A stretch of 59,071 bases of DNA from RGIG426 sp045639905 (GTDB lineage Bacteria; Bacillota; Clostridia; Oscillospirales; Acutalibacteraceae). A program made the translations under genes and the position numbers. A model generated the notes under the pieces. The model was not told the DNA's origin, made no database searches, and worked only from the letters and a program-made list of their open reading frames with translations. The stretch covers positions 1 to 59,071 of the forward strand of contig JAZUDZ010000063.1 in assembly GCA_045639905.1 (NCBI GenBank). The letters are read 5' to 3'. Positions within the stretch are counted from its first letter, which is position 1, and each line of letters opens with the position of its first letter. Shown piece by piece: positions 27,027 through 37,200 of this stretch.

Positions 27027-27881
27027 TCAGACTTGTCCACACGCCTCAACAATGTCTTGAAGCATTTTTTCGAGGAGCTTTTTATTACGCCCCAAATCTA
27101 CGATGCGGGCTTCTTTTTGGTCAAATTCCAAATCCATAATCTCGAAATACTTCAATAGCGCGTCGTAAATATCCTCTTCGCAAATACTTCCTTTTTTACA
27201 TGCTGCACGATAGTACAACAATTCACACTGCAAAAAGAAAATATTCATCTTCAAACATCCTTCATATTCAGCAGGTATGTCGGCTCCGGCCCCTACAAGA
27301 GCCTCCCCAAAATCGACGGCTGATGCTAACTTTCCTTTTTTTACTAAAACTCGCTGAAGAATGACTCCGCAACCGAAGTCTGGTTTTTTTGCGGCAATTC
27401 CCTGCAAAAGAAGCATTTCAGCTTTGGCGGACGCTCCCCAATATGCTTGTATTTTCGCATTCAGTCTACAAACACGCCCGTCGTCCGGAAACACAATTCC
27501 ACACCAAGAAGCTATTTTCTTGACCTCTTCTTTTGCTGCCTGGCTGAAAAGCAAGTAATCAATCAAATAATCAAAAACAAAAAACGAATACTGCTTCCAA
27601 GGAAAATCATAAAACAAAGCGTATACTTTCTTGGCTTCGTTGGACAAGCCCGACACTGCCAGCAAGCATAATTTCGAGGCAAGCAATTCCATACTATCCG
27701 GAAACTTTGTCAGCCCGGCATTAACGGTTTCCAGTGCTTCAGAAAGGGTTTTCTGTTTGCCGACATTTTCCAGAATTTCAAGCACATTTTCAAAATACAA
27801 ACAATGTTCAGCACCACCGGCAAGAAGATTATTCTCCTTCGGGAGCTGGTCGATGGCAAACATTTCACGAATATGTTTCAT
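27027..27881 (-). CDS. TPR-like helical protein (paralogue 2 of 3)
   Basis: 284 aa. Two ATGs lie 6 nt apart; the second (27881) has GGAGG at 7 nt and is chosen. The helical repeat pattern FPDSMELLASKLCLL, FPWKQYSFFVFDYLI, VILQRVLVKKGKLASAV is shared with the proteins at 19655-20419 and 37893-38822. No membrane helix or catalytic site. It is a single gene under an island promoter block, convergent with the helicase operon. A scaffold or binding role is inferred. Confidence 0.7.
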   Translation of the reverse strand: MKHIREMFAIDQLPKENNLLAGGAEHCLYFENVLEILENVGKQKTLSEALETVNAGLTKFPDSMELLASKLCLLAVSGLSNEAKKVYALFYDFPWKQYSFFVFDYLIDYLLFSQAAKEEVKKIASWCGIVFPDDGRVCRLNAKIQAYWGASAKAEMLLLQGIAAKKPDFGCGVILQRVLVKKGKLASAVDFGEALVGAGADIPAEYEGCLKMNIFFLQCELLYYRAACKKGSICEEDIYDALLKYFEIMDLEFDQKEARIVDLGRNKKLLEKMLQDIVEACGQV

Positions 27882-27913
27882 GGTCATTCCTCCATAAAAT
27901 TATTTTCATATGT

Positions 27914-27939
27914 ATTGTATTGGTCTCAATATCCAAAAA
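27914..27939 (-). promoter_or_regulatory. island promoter block for TPR-like paralogue 2
   Basis: Minus strand: CTTTTTGGATA, 10 nt, TACAAT (27914-27919). One G is missing from GGG. It overlaps the terminator of the gene upstream. Confidence 0.6.
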
Positions 27940-27976
27940 GTAAGAAGTCCCAGTTTTTGGGACCTCTTACTTTTTG
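27935..27976 (-). terminator. terminator of the double DUF6273 gene
   Basis: Stem from AAGTAAGA and GTCCCA segments (27935-27952) with the complementary 27958-27976, one mismatch and a T-rich loop. It is flanked by five A and five T. Confidence 0.8.
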
Positions 27977-27987
27977 ATTTTAATCTG

Positions 27988-29400
27988 TTAATTGTCCTTT
28001 AAACTTTTCGGTGACAAGGAAGATAAAAGATCTTTGCTAATAAACATAGCCGGGCGAACCACGTTACTCTCGCTATTTGCTTCATCTCCATGAATATCAA
28101 AACTTCCATCAAAACTTACATACATAACTGCTTTCTCCGTGTCACCCGATGTCCGCGTCCACCAACTACTGGTAGACTCCCATTTACCTTCTCTGCTCTT
28201 CGCCTTTATATTTTGGCTTAATGCCGCACCATTTACAACGGCTAATTCTGTCGGAATACACAGGCCTCCACTTCCTTCATAAAAACTACCATCCTTGAGA
28301 AACTGAACAATCTCGTCATAGCTAAGCAGAAACACATGGTCGACCGTTTTCTCTCCGGAGGATGTACAATAATCCGGATTACGTTCTGTCTCGAGAGTTG
28401 TTGATAAAATATACGTTCGTTCGTCGGAGGTGAATGACTGCTCTAGGAACTCTCCGTTTAGCCATTCGCGAAGCGAACAAGTTTCCCAGGACACGACGCT
28501 GCGTTCCCCACCGTTATATGGCTTCGTATCCAAAGCGCGGTCGGCTATAATAAGGGCTTTTTCATCATCAATCGATAGAACACGCCACTCAATCGGCAAT
28601 GGCTGCCCGTTTTGATGTTGCGGATATTGGCCAAACAAAAATGTCTTCCCCACCGTAGACTGTGTATCTCTGTTATTGTCTTCATCCTCTTCGGCGTCCT
28701 CAAGTGATTCTGCGGCATGTTCAAAATCCTCAGCAAGCTCACGAGGCATTCTGAACTTGATTATTCCGCCGACTTTTTGAACTTTTTTAAGAAGACCGTC
28801 ACCTGCACAAAAATCAATCCAAATTGCGGGCCTAACACCAATCGGCATACTCGGCACTGCCCCCTGATGTTCAACATCTCCACAAGGCCCAACGTATGCG
28901 TTTAAATAACGCTTGGATGCCGGAGAGCGAAGCCAATAACTGATGCCACCTGCTCTGCGATGTTTTGAAAAACAGCAATATGCTTGATAATGGCAAGGCA
29001 TATATGGCGATGGACTTGCTGCCAAATCCTCATACGAAAGCTTGTCAATTTCATCCAAACTCAGAAGAAAAACTTTATCCTCCGTCGTTTGATGCGGCCC
29101 AAAAAAACAGGGGATATTCCCCGGTTCAAGAACAGTCTTCAATATTATTTTTTTTTCATTCGTATCGAATGCCTGCTCTAGGAACTCCCCGTTCAGCCAT
29201 TTACGAATATCTGACACACCCCAACTTATATCTCCCATAATGTCGCTATGATATGGAGATAGAAACAGTACATATTCCGACAAAAGCAGCGCTTTTTCTT
29301 CTTTGATATCCACCGCTTTCCATCGGATGGGTAGTCTTGCTCCATTTTTGACAAATTTATATGCTCCAAATTCAAAAATATCGCCTTTTTCTATATTCAT
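27988..29400 (-). CDS. tandem DUF6273-domain protein
   Basis: 470 aa from the ATG at 29400, with AAGGAG 7 nt before it; the island promoter (29435-29459) rules out a longer frame. Two DUF6273 units are joined by an acidic linker (about 225-255). Unit 1: LPIRWKAVD, ISWGVSDIRKWLN, DKVFLLSLDEI, SYWLRSPA, IGVRPAIWI. Unit 2: LPIEWRVLS, VSWETCSLREWLN, DHVFLLSYDEI, WWTRTSG, VVRPAMFI. It is cytoplasmic. Two binding modules in one chain suggest a bridging role. The function of the family is unknown. Confidence 0.82.
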   Translation of the reverse strand: MNIEKGDIFEFGAYKFVKNGARLPIRWKAVDIKEEKALLLSEYVLFLSPYHSDIMGDISWGVSDIRKWLNGEFLEQAFDTNEKKIILKTVLEPGNIPCFFGPHQTTEDKVFLLSLDEIDKLSYEDLAASPSPYMPCHYQAYCCFSKHRRAGGISYWLRSPASKRYLNAYVGPCGDVEHQGAVPSMPIGVRPAIWIDFCAGDGLLKKVQKVGGIIKFRMPRELAEDFEHAAESLEDAEEDEDNNRDTQSTVGKTFLFGQYPQHQNGQPLPIEWRVLSIDDEKALIIADRALDTKPYNGGERSVVSWETCSLREWLNGEFLEQSFTSDERTYILSTTLETERNPDYCTSSGEKTVDHVFLLSYDEIVQFLKDGSFYEGSGGLCIPTELAVVNGAALSQNIKAKSREGKWESTSSWWTRTSGDTEKAVMYVSFDGSFDIHGDEANSESNVVRPAMFISKDLLSSLSPKSLKDN

Positions 29401-29434
29401 TCTTTTCTCTCCTTTTTCTTGTCGATTTGATATT

Positions 29435-29459
29435 ACTATATACATTTGAATATCCCAAA
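29435..29459 (-). promoter_or_regulatory. island promoter block for the double DUF6273 gene
   Basis: Minus strand: CTTTGGGATA, 10 nt, TATAGT (29435-29440), 35 nt before the ATG; it fixes the gene start. Confidence 0.65.
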
Positions 29460-29508
29460 GATTTTCCTGAACCTGGTCAATGATTTCTGTCTCTTTTTTG
29501 CCTTTCAC

Positions 29509-29534
29509 CTTTGGGATAATGAATCTTCTACAAT
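29509..29534 (+). promoter_or_regulatory. island promoter block for the 181-aa gene
   Basis: ACCTTTGGGATA, 10 nt, TACAAT (29529-29534), 94 nt before the ATG. Divergent from the copy at 29435. Confidence 0.65.
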
Positions 29535-29627
29535 TTATGTAAACAAGGAAACTTTTCCTCAGCGTTCTTGTTGAACCATTTTCACACCTGCCCAATACCG
29601 TTATATCTTTGCAAAGGAGTCATTTAA

Positions 29628-30173
29628 ATGGAAAAATGGTACGAATTAGATGGAGCTCTTAACAACTTAAATCAGAATGCTTTTTTTCTGGAAAAATATG
29701 CATTAGACGAAGAACTTCCCTCGTCATTAACTGCAAAAAAGGTCACTAAAAAGGCGAGGGATTGTTCTTGGGCAAGAAAACGAAAACACAAAAAGAAACT
29801 TTATCGCAAGTTCCTTTCTGGCAATCCCGACTTGAACATCCCCTCGTTAAATGGGATGCGAGCCTGTGGCGCCATCTACCTTAATAGCTCCACATTCTAT
29901 GAGGGCTACGGATTCTACGATTCTCGTCAGAACTATGATTTTAATTGCACTAACAACATATATCTTTCTCAAAGGGGAGACCTTCGTATATTCCACGGAT
30001 TATCTTTTCCGGTTGCCTCCGGATCTTTCGCCTTATCAAAGAAAGATAAAAACGTCGTAAAAATCACCAATCGACGAATTCGTCAAAATTGCAAAAACGA
30101 AGATGATTTATCGTCTTTCTCGCGCTTGAAAAAGCTCTACCAACCCTATGATCAAGAAATGGCTGCATGGTAA
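29628..30173 (+). CDS. basic 181-aa protein of unknown function
   Basis: The ATG has AAGGAG 8 nt upstream. The N-terminal 30 residues are acidic; from 35 to 65 the chain is very rich in Lys and Arg (SWARKRKHKKKLYRKF), and the centre is aromatic and Gly/Asn-rich (FYEGYGFYD). The basic stretch suggests nucleic acid or membrane-surface binding. No family recognised, no membrane helix. Single-gene unit with the island promoter and its own terminator. Confidence 0.6.
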   Translation: MEKWYELDGALNNLNQNAFFLEKYALDEELPSSLTAKKVTKKARDCSWARKRKHKKKLYRKFLSGNPDLNIPSLNGMRACGAIYLNSSTFYEGYGFYDSRQNYDFNCTNNIYLSQRGDLRIFHGLSFPVASGSFALSKKDKNVVKITNRRIRQNCKNEDDLSSFSRLKKLYQPYDQEMAAW

Positions 30174-30240
30174 TCATTTTCTTTGCTTGTTTGAATTCCC
30201 TATGTTTTTATCTCGTAAAACAATCTAAACATCTTGAAAT

Positions 30241-30289
30241 ATAAAAGAGCAATTCACTGAAGAAAACTTCAAATGAATTGCTCTTTTAT
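30241..30289. terminator. terminator after the 181-aa gene
   Basis: Sixteen-bp perfect stem, arms 30241-30256 and 30274-30289, with inner GAAG/CTTC pairs and A/T-rich outer ends, so it can serve both strands (the NACHT gene ends at 30386). The rest of 30174-30385 shows no gene. Confidence 0.8.
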
Positions 30290-30385
30290 CGAATGGTAGT
30301 ATCTTGTCCCCCAGAAAAAGTGGATTCTTTTTCCATGAACCTGTCCGATTTCTATGGTTATTAAGATTGGGCGATATCTTCTTTC

Positions 30386-33300
30386 TTATTTTTCATCATC
30401 AAATATTGCCCCATACTGTTTTAATATTTCCTTATCCTTCTCGGAAACTGGTGTTGCCCCAGTAAGATTAGTGTTGGTCAAATCTTTGTTGTAAATAAAA
30501 ATCGTTTTCGACATATGAGTGCTTATATCAAACACTATAACTTCATTATCTATGACAAAAACACATTCATTTCTTCTGGTTGCAAAAACATATTTTATAT
30601 TTGAAGAAATATTAACTGAAAAAAGAAGTGAACACTTCAAGCCGGTATTATCTTTTGAAATAACATATACATGTGTGTCACCATTGCCTTCTTGACTATA
30701 GCATATCGGCATATTGGGGCAGCTTGAGGATAGCCCCATCACATTTTCAACTTCAACTATCTGAACAGTATTCGCAGAAATATCAAAGTATACCAATTCA
30801 CCCTTTTGGCTGTTACAAAGGCCTATGAAATCATTTCCTATTTTTATAAGTTCTGCCAGACCTTCTAATGATGTGATATTCTCATAGCTTTGGCGACAAT
30901 AAAATGAATACCCTGTTTCCCCTAGCTGGTAAAATGTAACAACTCCGCCCACAAAAGTAGCAACAATATTTGTATCTTTAACGAATTTGTATTTGTCGTA
31001 CTTTTCGTTTAGGTCAATTAGCTTTCCAACTTTATCCGTGTTGAGATTATATGTCCAGTATACCAGCTCTGAATCAGTTCCAAACCAATAATAAACAACA
31101 TTATTCAAATTATAGAAAAAAGCCCCTTGCTGGTCACTGCGCTGACGTTTGACATATAAATCATAAGACCCCGCATCAAAAATCCCTGAATTATTAACTG
31201 GTTTTTTTATTGTAAAGTCATCGTCACATACCCATATGGTGTCGGTAATGCAGTTGGAAATGATACTTGGACTTACGCTTAATATCTTCCAATATGCCGA
31301 GCATATATCGGGAGAAAGTGAAACCTTATACTTCCTTTGCCTCCTTTGTGCCTCAAAATTTGCTTTTAAAAATGAATCGCTGAAACATTTAGAAAAAGCC
31401 GTTTTTTCGATATTGGAATTTAAGATAGATGTCTTGTTGTTTTCCAGGTTTATCGACACAATGGCATCGTCTGCGCCTCTTGTCATAATAACCAAACGGT
31501 TTGTGTCTGCAGTGATTAATGCATTTGCAACTACAAAACCGCTATGAGGGACCATCTTCTCCCAAATAGGCACATCTTCTTTGTAGCAAACAATGCTTCG
31601 GTAATCCTTAATAATACGATAATTATTATTAAAACAAACAAGCTCGCCCAAGTATGTAAATGATGAAATCGGTTGAAATGAATCTCCGAGCAAAGAGAAC
31701 TCATATAGTGACGTGTCTACCCATATAGTTATCTTTCTATCGCGTAAAATAGCCTGAATTTCATTACAGTTGTTAAGTAATTCCGGTATTTCTACTAGTA
31801 CATACTCTTTTGCAATAATATCGAAAACAATAAATCGGCGCTCTAAAAAATTTCCAATAACAACAAGTATTTTTTTGCTACAATAATCTATAGAAGCACT
31901 TAAAAATTTATACTTGTAGTATTCATAGTCGAGCAAACCCGCATTCTCGTCGCCTCTGTTTTTTACACCGAAAAAATCCATATTATATGTACTGATTATT
32001 CCATCACGAATAACACCTATATAAGACGAGGTTACATATATAAGATTTTCAGAGTCAAAATAAAAATCTAGTACTTTATCAAATCCATAGGTTGGGTCAC
32101 TATCCAAAAGGATATTCGCTGCATCTAAGTATGATAAAGAAGAGTTGTTGTGACGGCCAGCAGGCTTAACGGTATGCCATAGAAGCTCAAGCATCCACTT
32201 TTCCTTATGATATAATGATGGTTGTTCTTCAATTCCTTTCTTTATATTCTCTAAAATTGAAAGTTCTAACTCCACTCTTTGATTTTGCAAATATGATAGT
32301 TTATTGATAAGTGTTCCCTCAACTATTTCGTTGATAGATTGAATAATATAATAACGATCATCTGAAAACAATGCGATTTTTCCCGAATGCTCGACTATAG
32401 CAAATACTTTGTAGAATATGCGCGTTACTTCTTTTTTATTGCTGACCAAAAAAACAATGGTACCACAACGAGCAACAATACTATTATCCGGTAATGCGTA
32501 CAGCTGGTTGATTGCCGTGCCGGGATTTTCGAACATAGACATAGAAGTGGAATTGGAAGAAAGATCCACATTATACTCCGGATTTCCCACTATATAAAGA
32601 TATTTAAAATTTTTTGAATCAGCGTCTATAAACACTAAGTTTCCACGTTCCGTACCATGTACAATCGTCCCGTTAGATAAACAACATGTGGCTGAATAAA
32701 AAACATCCGTTTCACTATCGGCGAGCTCCTCAAGCAGCATACCACTTGAAGCATCATAAATGCGGTCTTCGCTATTCGATGTTAGAACCAGCTTTTGACC
32801 CATTAACAAAAAGTCAATATTAGGAGTCTTGAAGTTAATTCGATCACATATCCGATATACAAAACTTAAGTCGGAGAAACTTGCATTTGAAAGGTCACAG
32901 TTTACGATATGGTGAATTTCTAAAAAGTCAACTTCAGTTAAATTCCGACTAGACAAATCCAAATGATTTAACGTATCGGACATAGTTGCAAACAACTTAA
33001 TAATGTTTTTGTTTAATATTACATTCCTCTTTAATGCTGGATCTGTAATTGAGTTGTTAAGCCTAACAAAGTATTCGGAAGCTGCACTTTCAGATTCAAA
33101 AGACATAACATAATACCAAATTATGTTTTCGGGCAGTTTGCATGTAAGGACATCCAGCACAGTATTATAATTTGATTGCTGTTCATGCAGGTAGGATGCA
33201 CAAAAATAGTCGCGATAGTTTTCATGAGTTATTTTATAATTACATAAATCATGAGAAATCGGTACAACTATTCCCGCTGGATATAAGATCTCTTGACATA

Positions 33301-34186
33301 TTTTATATATTGCTTTTTCGTCAATGTCATTATACCTGCAAATGGGATTTGCAAGTACCTTCTTCATCACTTCACTTTCTATGTTGAAAGATAAGCATTG
33401 GCTCTTCGCCAATTCAACACATATCAGCGGAAATATTATGCTAAAAACCTGTTCTATGTTATCTTGATAGGACTCTTCTCCGAAAATTGCCTTCTTTTCA
33501 ACTTTTGGTAATAATTTTCTTTTTGTAAATTCAAAGTAATGATTGAGAAGGGCATACTCATTCTTTAACGCGCTTACTGAGCAATCAATCCGGTTAAATA
33601 ACGAAAGATAAAAAGGAGTACGCAACCATTCCGGATATTGCGAGCCTGCAAGCCCAAGGAATTTACTTGCTTTTAATTTTTCTAGAAGAGACAAAGACAC
33701 ATGAACGAAGGTTTTCTTTTTCTGTGCGTCTATATTTTCGGTTCGACTAGATACAATTAGAGATACATTTGAATATTCTGACAGGATTCGAAGCTCAGGA
33801 AGGAAATTGATTTCCTTGCCGGATTCGTTGATGCCATCAATCATAATAACAAATTGATATAATGAATCATTTGCATTAAAAACCAGTCTGTCATAATTGG
33901 CGATTAATAATTTAGTAGCATCATCGGTAATACAAATGTTTTCTCCATAGTAATGCTCAGCAAGGTATTTTCTAATACCATAGATATCGGTTGAGCATAA
34001 CGCTGCCGGCACATAAAGTGGAATCAACTTTTTACCATTTACAGTTATTTTTTTGTTAAGAATTCTTCTATACAGTTCCACAACCGCAATCGTCTTGCCC
34101 GCGCCCCCAGCCGAACATAGCAAAATGTTTTTTTCATTTTGTAGCAGTTCTATCGCATATTCTGGAAAAACTTTTTCCCTTTTCAT
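30386..34186 (-). CDS. NACHT-type STAND NTPase with C-terminal beta-propeller-like region
   Basis: 1266 aa. P-loop SAGGAGKT (25-32), Walker B FVIMIDGINESG (about 112-123), and an ITHENYRDYFCA segment (about residues 325-336) that is the usual C-terminal marker of NACHT modules. After a short pentapeptide-like stretch (HLDLSSRNLTEVDF, near 420) come about 800 residues of beta-rich repeats that look like WD/PQQ-type propellers, and a tail NTNLTGA...ILKQYGA. STAND NTPases stay closed until a ligand binds, then oligomerise; many act in anti-phage defence. No effector domain is seen at either end. GGAGGGG before the ATG. The promoter is not of the island type. The neighbour downstream of its promoter side is a paralogue. 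Confidence 0.82.
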   Translation of the reverse strand: MKREKVFPEYAIELLQNEKNILLCSAGGAGKTIAVVELYRRILNKKITVNGKKLIPLYVPAALCSTDIYGIRKYLAEHYYGENICITDDATKLLIANYDRLVFNANDSLYQFVIMIDGINESGKEINFLPELRILSEYSNVSLIVSSRTENIDAQKKKTFVHVSLSLLEKLKASKFLGLAGSQYPEWLRTPFYLSLFNRIDCSVSALKNEYALLNHYFEFTKRKLLPKVEKKAIFGEESYQDNIEQVFSIIFPLICVELAKSQCLSFNIESEVMKKVLANPICRYNDIDEKAIYKICQEILYPAGIVVPISHDLCNYKITHENYRDYFCASYLHEQQSNYNTVLDVLTCKLPENIIWYYVMSFESESAASEYFVRLNNSITDPALKRNVILNKNIIKLFATMSDTLNHLDLSSRNLTEVDFLEIHHIVNCDLSNASFSDLSFVYRICDRINFKTPNIDFLLMGQKLVLTSNSEDRIYDASSGMLLEELADSETDVFYSATCCLSNGTIVHGTERGNLVFIDADSKNFKYLYIVGNPEYNVDLSSNSTSMSMFENPGTAINQLYALPDNSIVARCGTIVFLVSNKKEVTRIFYKVFAIVEHSGKIALFSDDRYYIIQSINEIVEGTLINKLSYLQNQRVELELSILENIKKGIEEQPSLYHKEKWMLELLWHTVKPAGRHNNSSLSYLDAANILLDSDPTYGFDKVLDFYFDSENLIYVTSSYIGVIRDGIISTYNMDFFGVKNRGDENAGLLDYEYYKYKFLSASIDYCSKKILVVIGNFLERRFIVFDIIAKEYVLVEIPELLNNCNEIQAILRDRKITIWVDTSLYEFSLLGDSFQPISSFTYLGELVCFNNNYRIIKDYRSIVCYKEDVPIWEKMVPHSGFVVANALITADTNRLVIMTRGADDAIVSINLENNKTSILNSNIEKTAFSKCFSDSFLKANFEAQRRQRKYKVSLSPDICSAYWKILSVSPSIISNCITDTIWVCDDDFTIKKPVNNSGIFDAGSYDLYVKRQRSDQQGAFFYNLNNVVYYWFGTDSELVYWTYNLNTDKVGKLIDLNEKYDKYKFVKDTNIVATFVGGVVTFYQLGETGYSFYCRQSYENITSLEGLAELIKIGNDFIGLCNSQKGELVYFDISANTVQIVEVENVMGLSSSCPNMPICYSQEGNGDTHVYVISKDNTGLKCSLLFSVNISSNIKYVFATRRNECVFVIDNEVIVFDISTHMSKTIFIYNKDLTNTNLTGATPVSEKDKEILKQYGAIFDDEK

Positions 34187-34262
34187 ATTTCGGCCCCTCC
34201 TTTCTAAAGCATAATCATAACAAAACCTTATGCGCTAGTATACTGTCATCAAGCAATTATTA

Positions 34263-37200
34263 TCACTTAGAGTCATCTAATGTATCAGCACCATATGATT
34301 GTAATATTTCTAGCTCTTTTGAATTTAAATTGGTATTTTTAAAAGATGAGCCCGTTACGTTTTGAAGATACGGATACAAAGCCTGCATTTTCTCAGTTTT
34401 TATGTCATAAATGTGGATAATCTCACTATCAGCCTCTTTCCAGTATATCTTGTGTTTGTGGGCGTGGATATTCGATCCATCGGGATATATTTTCAAATCG
34501 GTTTTTCTACAACTATGATTATTGCCTAAAATTGTGACTTCGATTAACTGGTGTGAGTTAAACGCCCAAAATAATACTCGATTATCGTCTAGAACATCTA
34601 AAAACAAGAAATCGCTTTGTCTATCATCAAAAACCGGCTGCCATTCTATTTCCTTGCCCTTCAAGTCAACTTTTAATATAAACCAGTCCCTTTTGTTTCC
34701 CAACAAAAATGCCAAAGTATCAGCATTCCTATACACAATATGGGCCTCAAGTTTATCAAACCCAGTCGAGAACTCTAGACACCTCTCCCGTGGAAAACAC
34801 CAAGGAATATCTATGTAGGATTGACTATCTTGACGGCATGAAATCAGATATATAGCATTTTCTTCTAACCAAAGAAATTCGGATGTCTTTTCGTAGTATA
34901 CTCCCATCATATCTTTTCCATCTACCGCTTCAATTGAAAACAGTTCGCGAAACTCCAGCTGCGAATTTAGCAAAATACAAAAAAGTTTCTTGTACAAAGT
35001 TCCATCCTTGAGGCACTCTCCAATAGTGACTAATGATTCAGAATCAACAAGATGAATATACTTACACTCAAAACTATCAATCAAAGCATCGCTATTTTTC
35101 ACAGGTGGAAAACTGTATGGTGATTCCGATAATTTGAAATACTTTTGATACTGGTCTCCTCGTAAGATATAGACAATAGGCCCGTTCAGAAGACCATCTG
35201 AGAAAATAACATCATTAAGTTCCGTAACATGAAACCTCATCATAGCATGATAACCGCCATGCTCGTACGGGGTCTCTATGCTTCGTATAGATATTTCCTT
35301 TTCTTCCAAAGAAACCACTTTAGGAAACGGACCCCTGTTAGCAAGAAATTGGTGACTTTTAGTATGATAAAAATCTATAGTGGATTCTTCATTGCAACGC
35401 TTCACCCAAACCATCTTTCCGTTTGGATTTATTCGGCAAATGACTTCTCCGGAAAATACAATAAAATCTTGTTTATAAGTAAAAATATTTGAGTACCAAT
35501 CCATTGAGAGTGGAATAAATCTTCCTCTTACCAGAAGGTTTTTCCCTTGTCTTTTAAAAAGCTGGATTCCTTCTTCACACGCCACCGCCACACGATTTCC
35601 ATTGGACAAAACAAAATGGGGGTACTCCATCGTACTCGGATATATCCACAAACAAATTTTTTTCTCGACAGGCACTGGGTCCGTAGTTTCTTTGGTGTCC
35701 AGATCAAGTATTAACAAATGGCCCACCTCAAGCAATAGCAGTAATAGTCCAGCCTTTTCATCAACCCAGTCGGCTCCCACAATCACATTCTCCGTAAAAA
35801 AAACTTCCTCTTCTTTGAAAATGACTGCCTGCGGTAAAACTAGAACCAAGTTATTTTGATATTCAAAACAATACCTTGGCTGAAGACAACCGCCCAATAG
35901 AGAATTGCCAAAATTTCTGTTGAGCTTTGTATGATTAAATAGCTTTCGATACTCATCCTTCTCCATCGTATAGCAATTCTTTTTAAACTGAACTATAAAG
36001 CATTCCTTGTCTTCGTCTAGAAACCAAAAACATTGATTCCCGTTTCCGCCAACATCTAAGGCAAAAGCGATTTCTCCTGTAATGCCCGCATCCATATCAT
36101 ATGCAAAAAGGTGGCCATCACTAGAAGCATAACCAGTCCCGTTGATATAATGAGGCTCCCACCACATTTCCTCACTTCGAATAATTCTACTCGGAAGGTT
36201 AGAGTCAACCGGCTGGAATTGAATGTAATCAACGCTAGGAATAGCCAAATATGGTTGACCCAGATAATCAACCAGCCACAAACTTTCTAAATCCTCGGCG
36301 TCAATATCATACCGTTCCGTCATCCGACCCGTTCCAGGATCAATTCTATAAGCGTAGTGACTCCCCGCGAGCACGCACACATCATTCTCGACAAAAAGTC
36401 TTCCCTTTTCTTTGGAAAAACACATAGACGACCCTATCGGCAAATATTTTAAAGGTAATGATTCAGGTCCAAACTTTGAGCCGTCAAACACTGTGTTTTT
36501 TATTTCATCAAATGAGCAAAAATCACTGTCCGTCAAATTACGATTTGCAAAACACTCGTTTTCAATTGACGGTCCCGCATATGAAAACAGTTTAACCGCG
36601 TTGGCGTTTAGTGCTGAATCAGATCTTCTGCTCGCATCTCTGCCAATATACTCATTCAGTCCATGTAATATCTCGCTTCGATCGGTATCAAGACCTTGAA
36701 CAAAAAAGCGAAGCGTCCCTTCCGCCACCTGGCCAGAAAGCAGTTCCGATATCTTGTCGAATCCGCTTTCATTCAGTCGCAGCATATTCTCGGCCGCAAA
36801 ATAATCCAAGAAGATTTGGTGAGATATCCTATAAACAAATGACTTCGAGTTATCATAATGCGCCAAGACTCCCAAAGGACATAATATTTCCTCGCATATT
36901 TTATAAATTTCTTTTACTCCCAAATCATAGACCTGACCAATAAAAGCATCAGCGATTTGCTTAATAAATGCTGTATCCTCCAAAGAGAAGTCCATCCTCA
37001 TAGACTTCATCATTTTTGTACAAAGAAGTGGAAAAACCTGACTTACTACGGCGGTCATATCATCATAAAAATTGCCGCTCTTATCGTCGTCATTTTCCTT
37101 CTTAAAAATGGGTTTCCTTTCCGTTTGGTGTATTAATTTTCCCACAGAAAAATCAAAATATGCATCGAGCAACTGAAATTCTGTGGCGAAGTCATTGCTT

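Noticed and set aside
29401..29595. 65-residue extension of the double DUF6273 protein
   Set aside because: It would translate through two opposed promoter blocks; AAGGAG and homology place the start at 29400.
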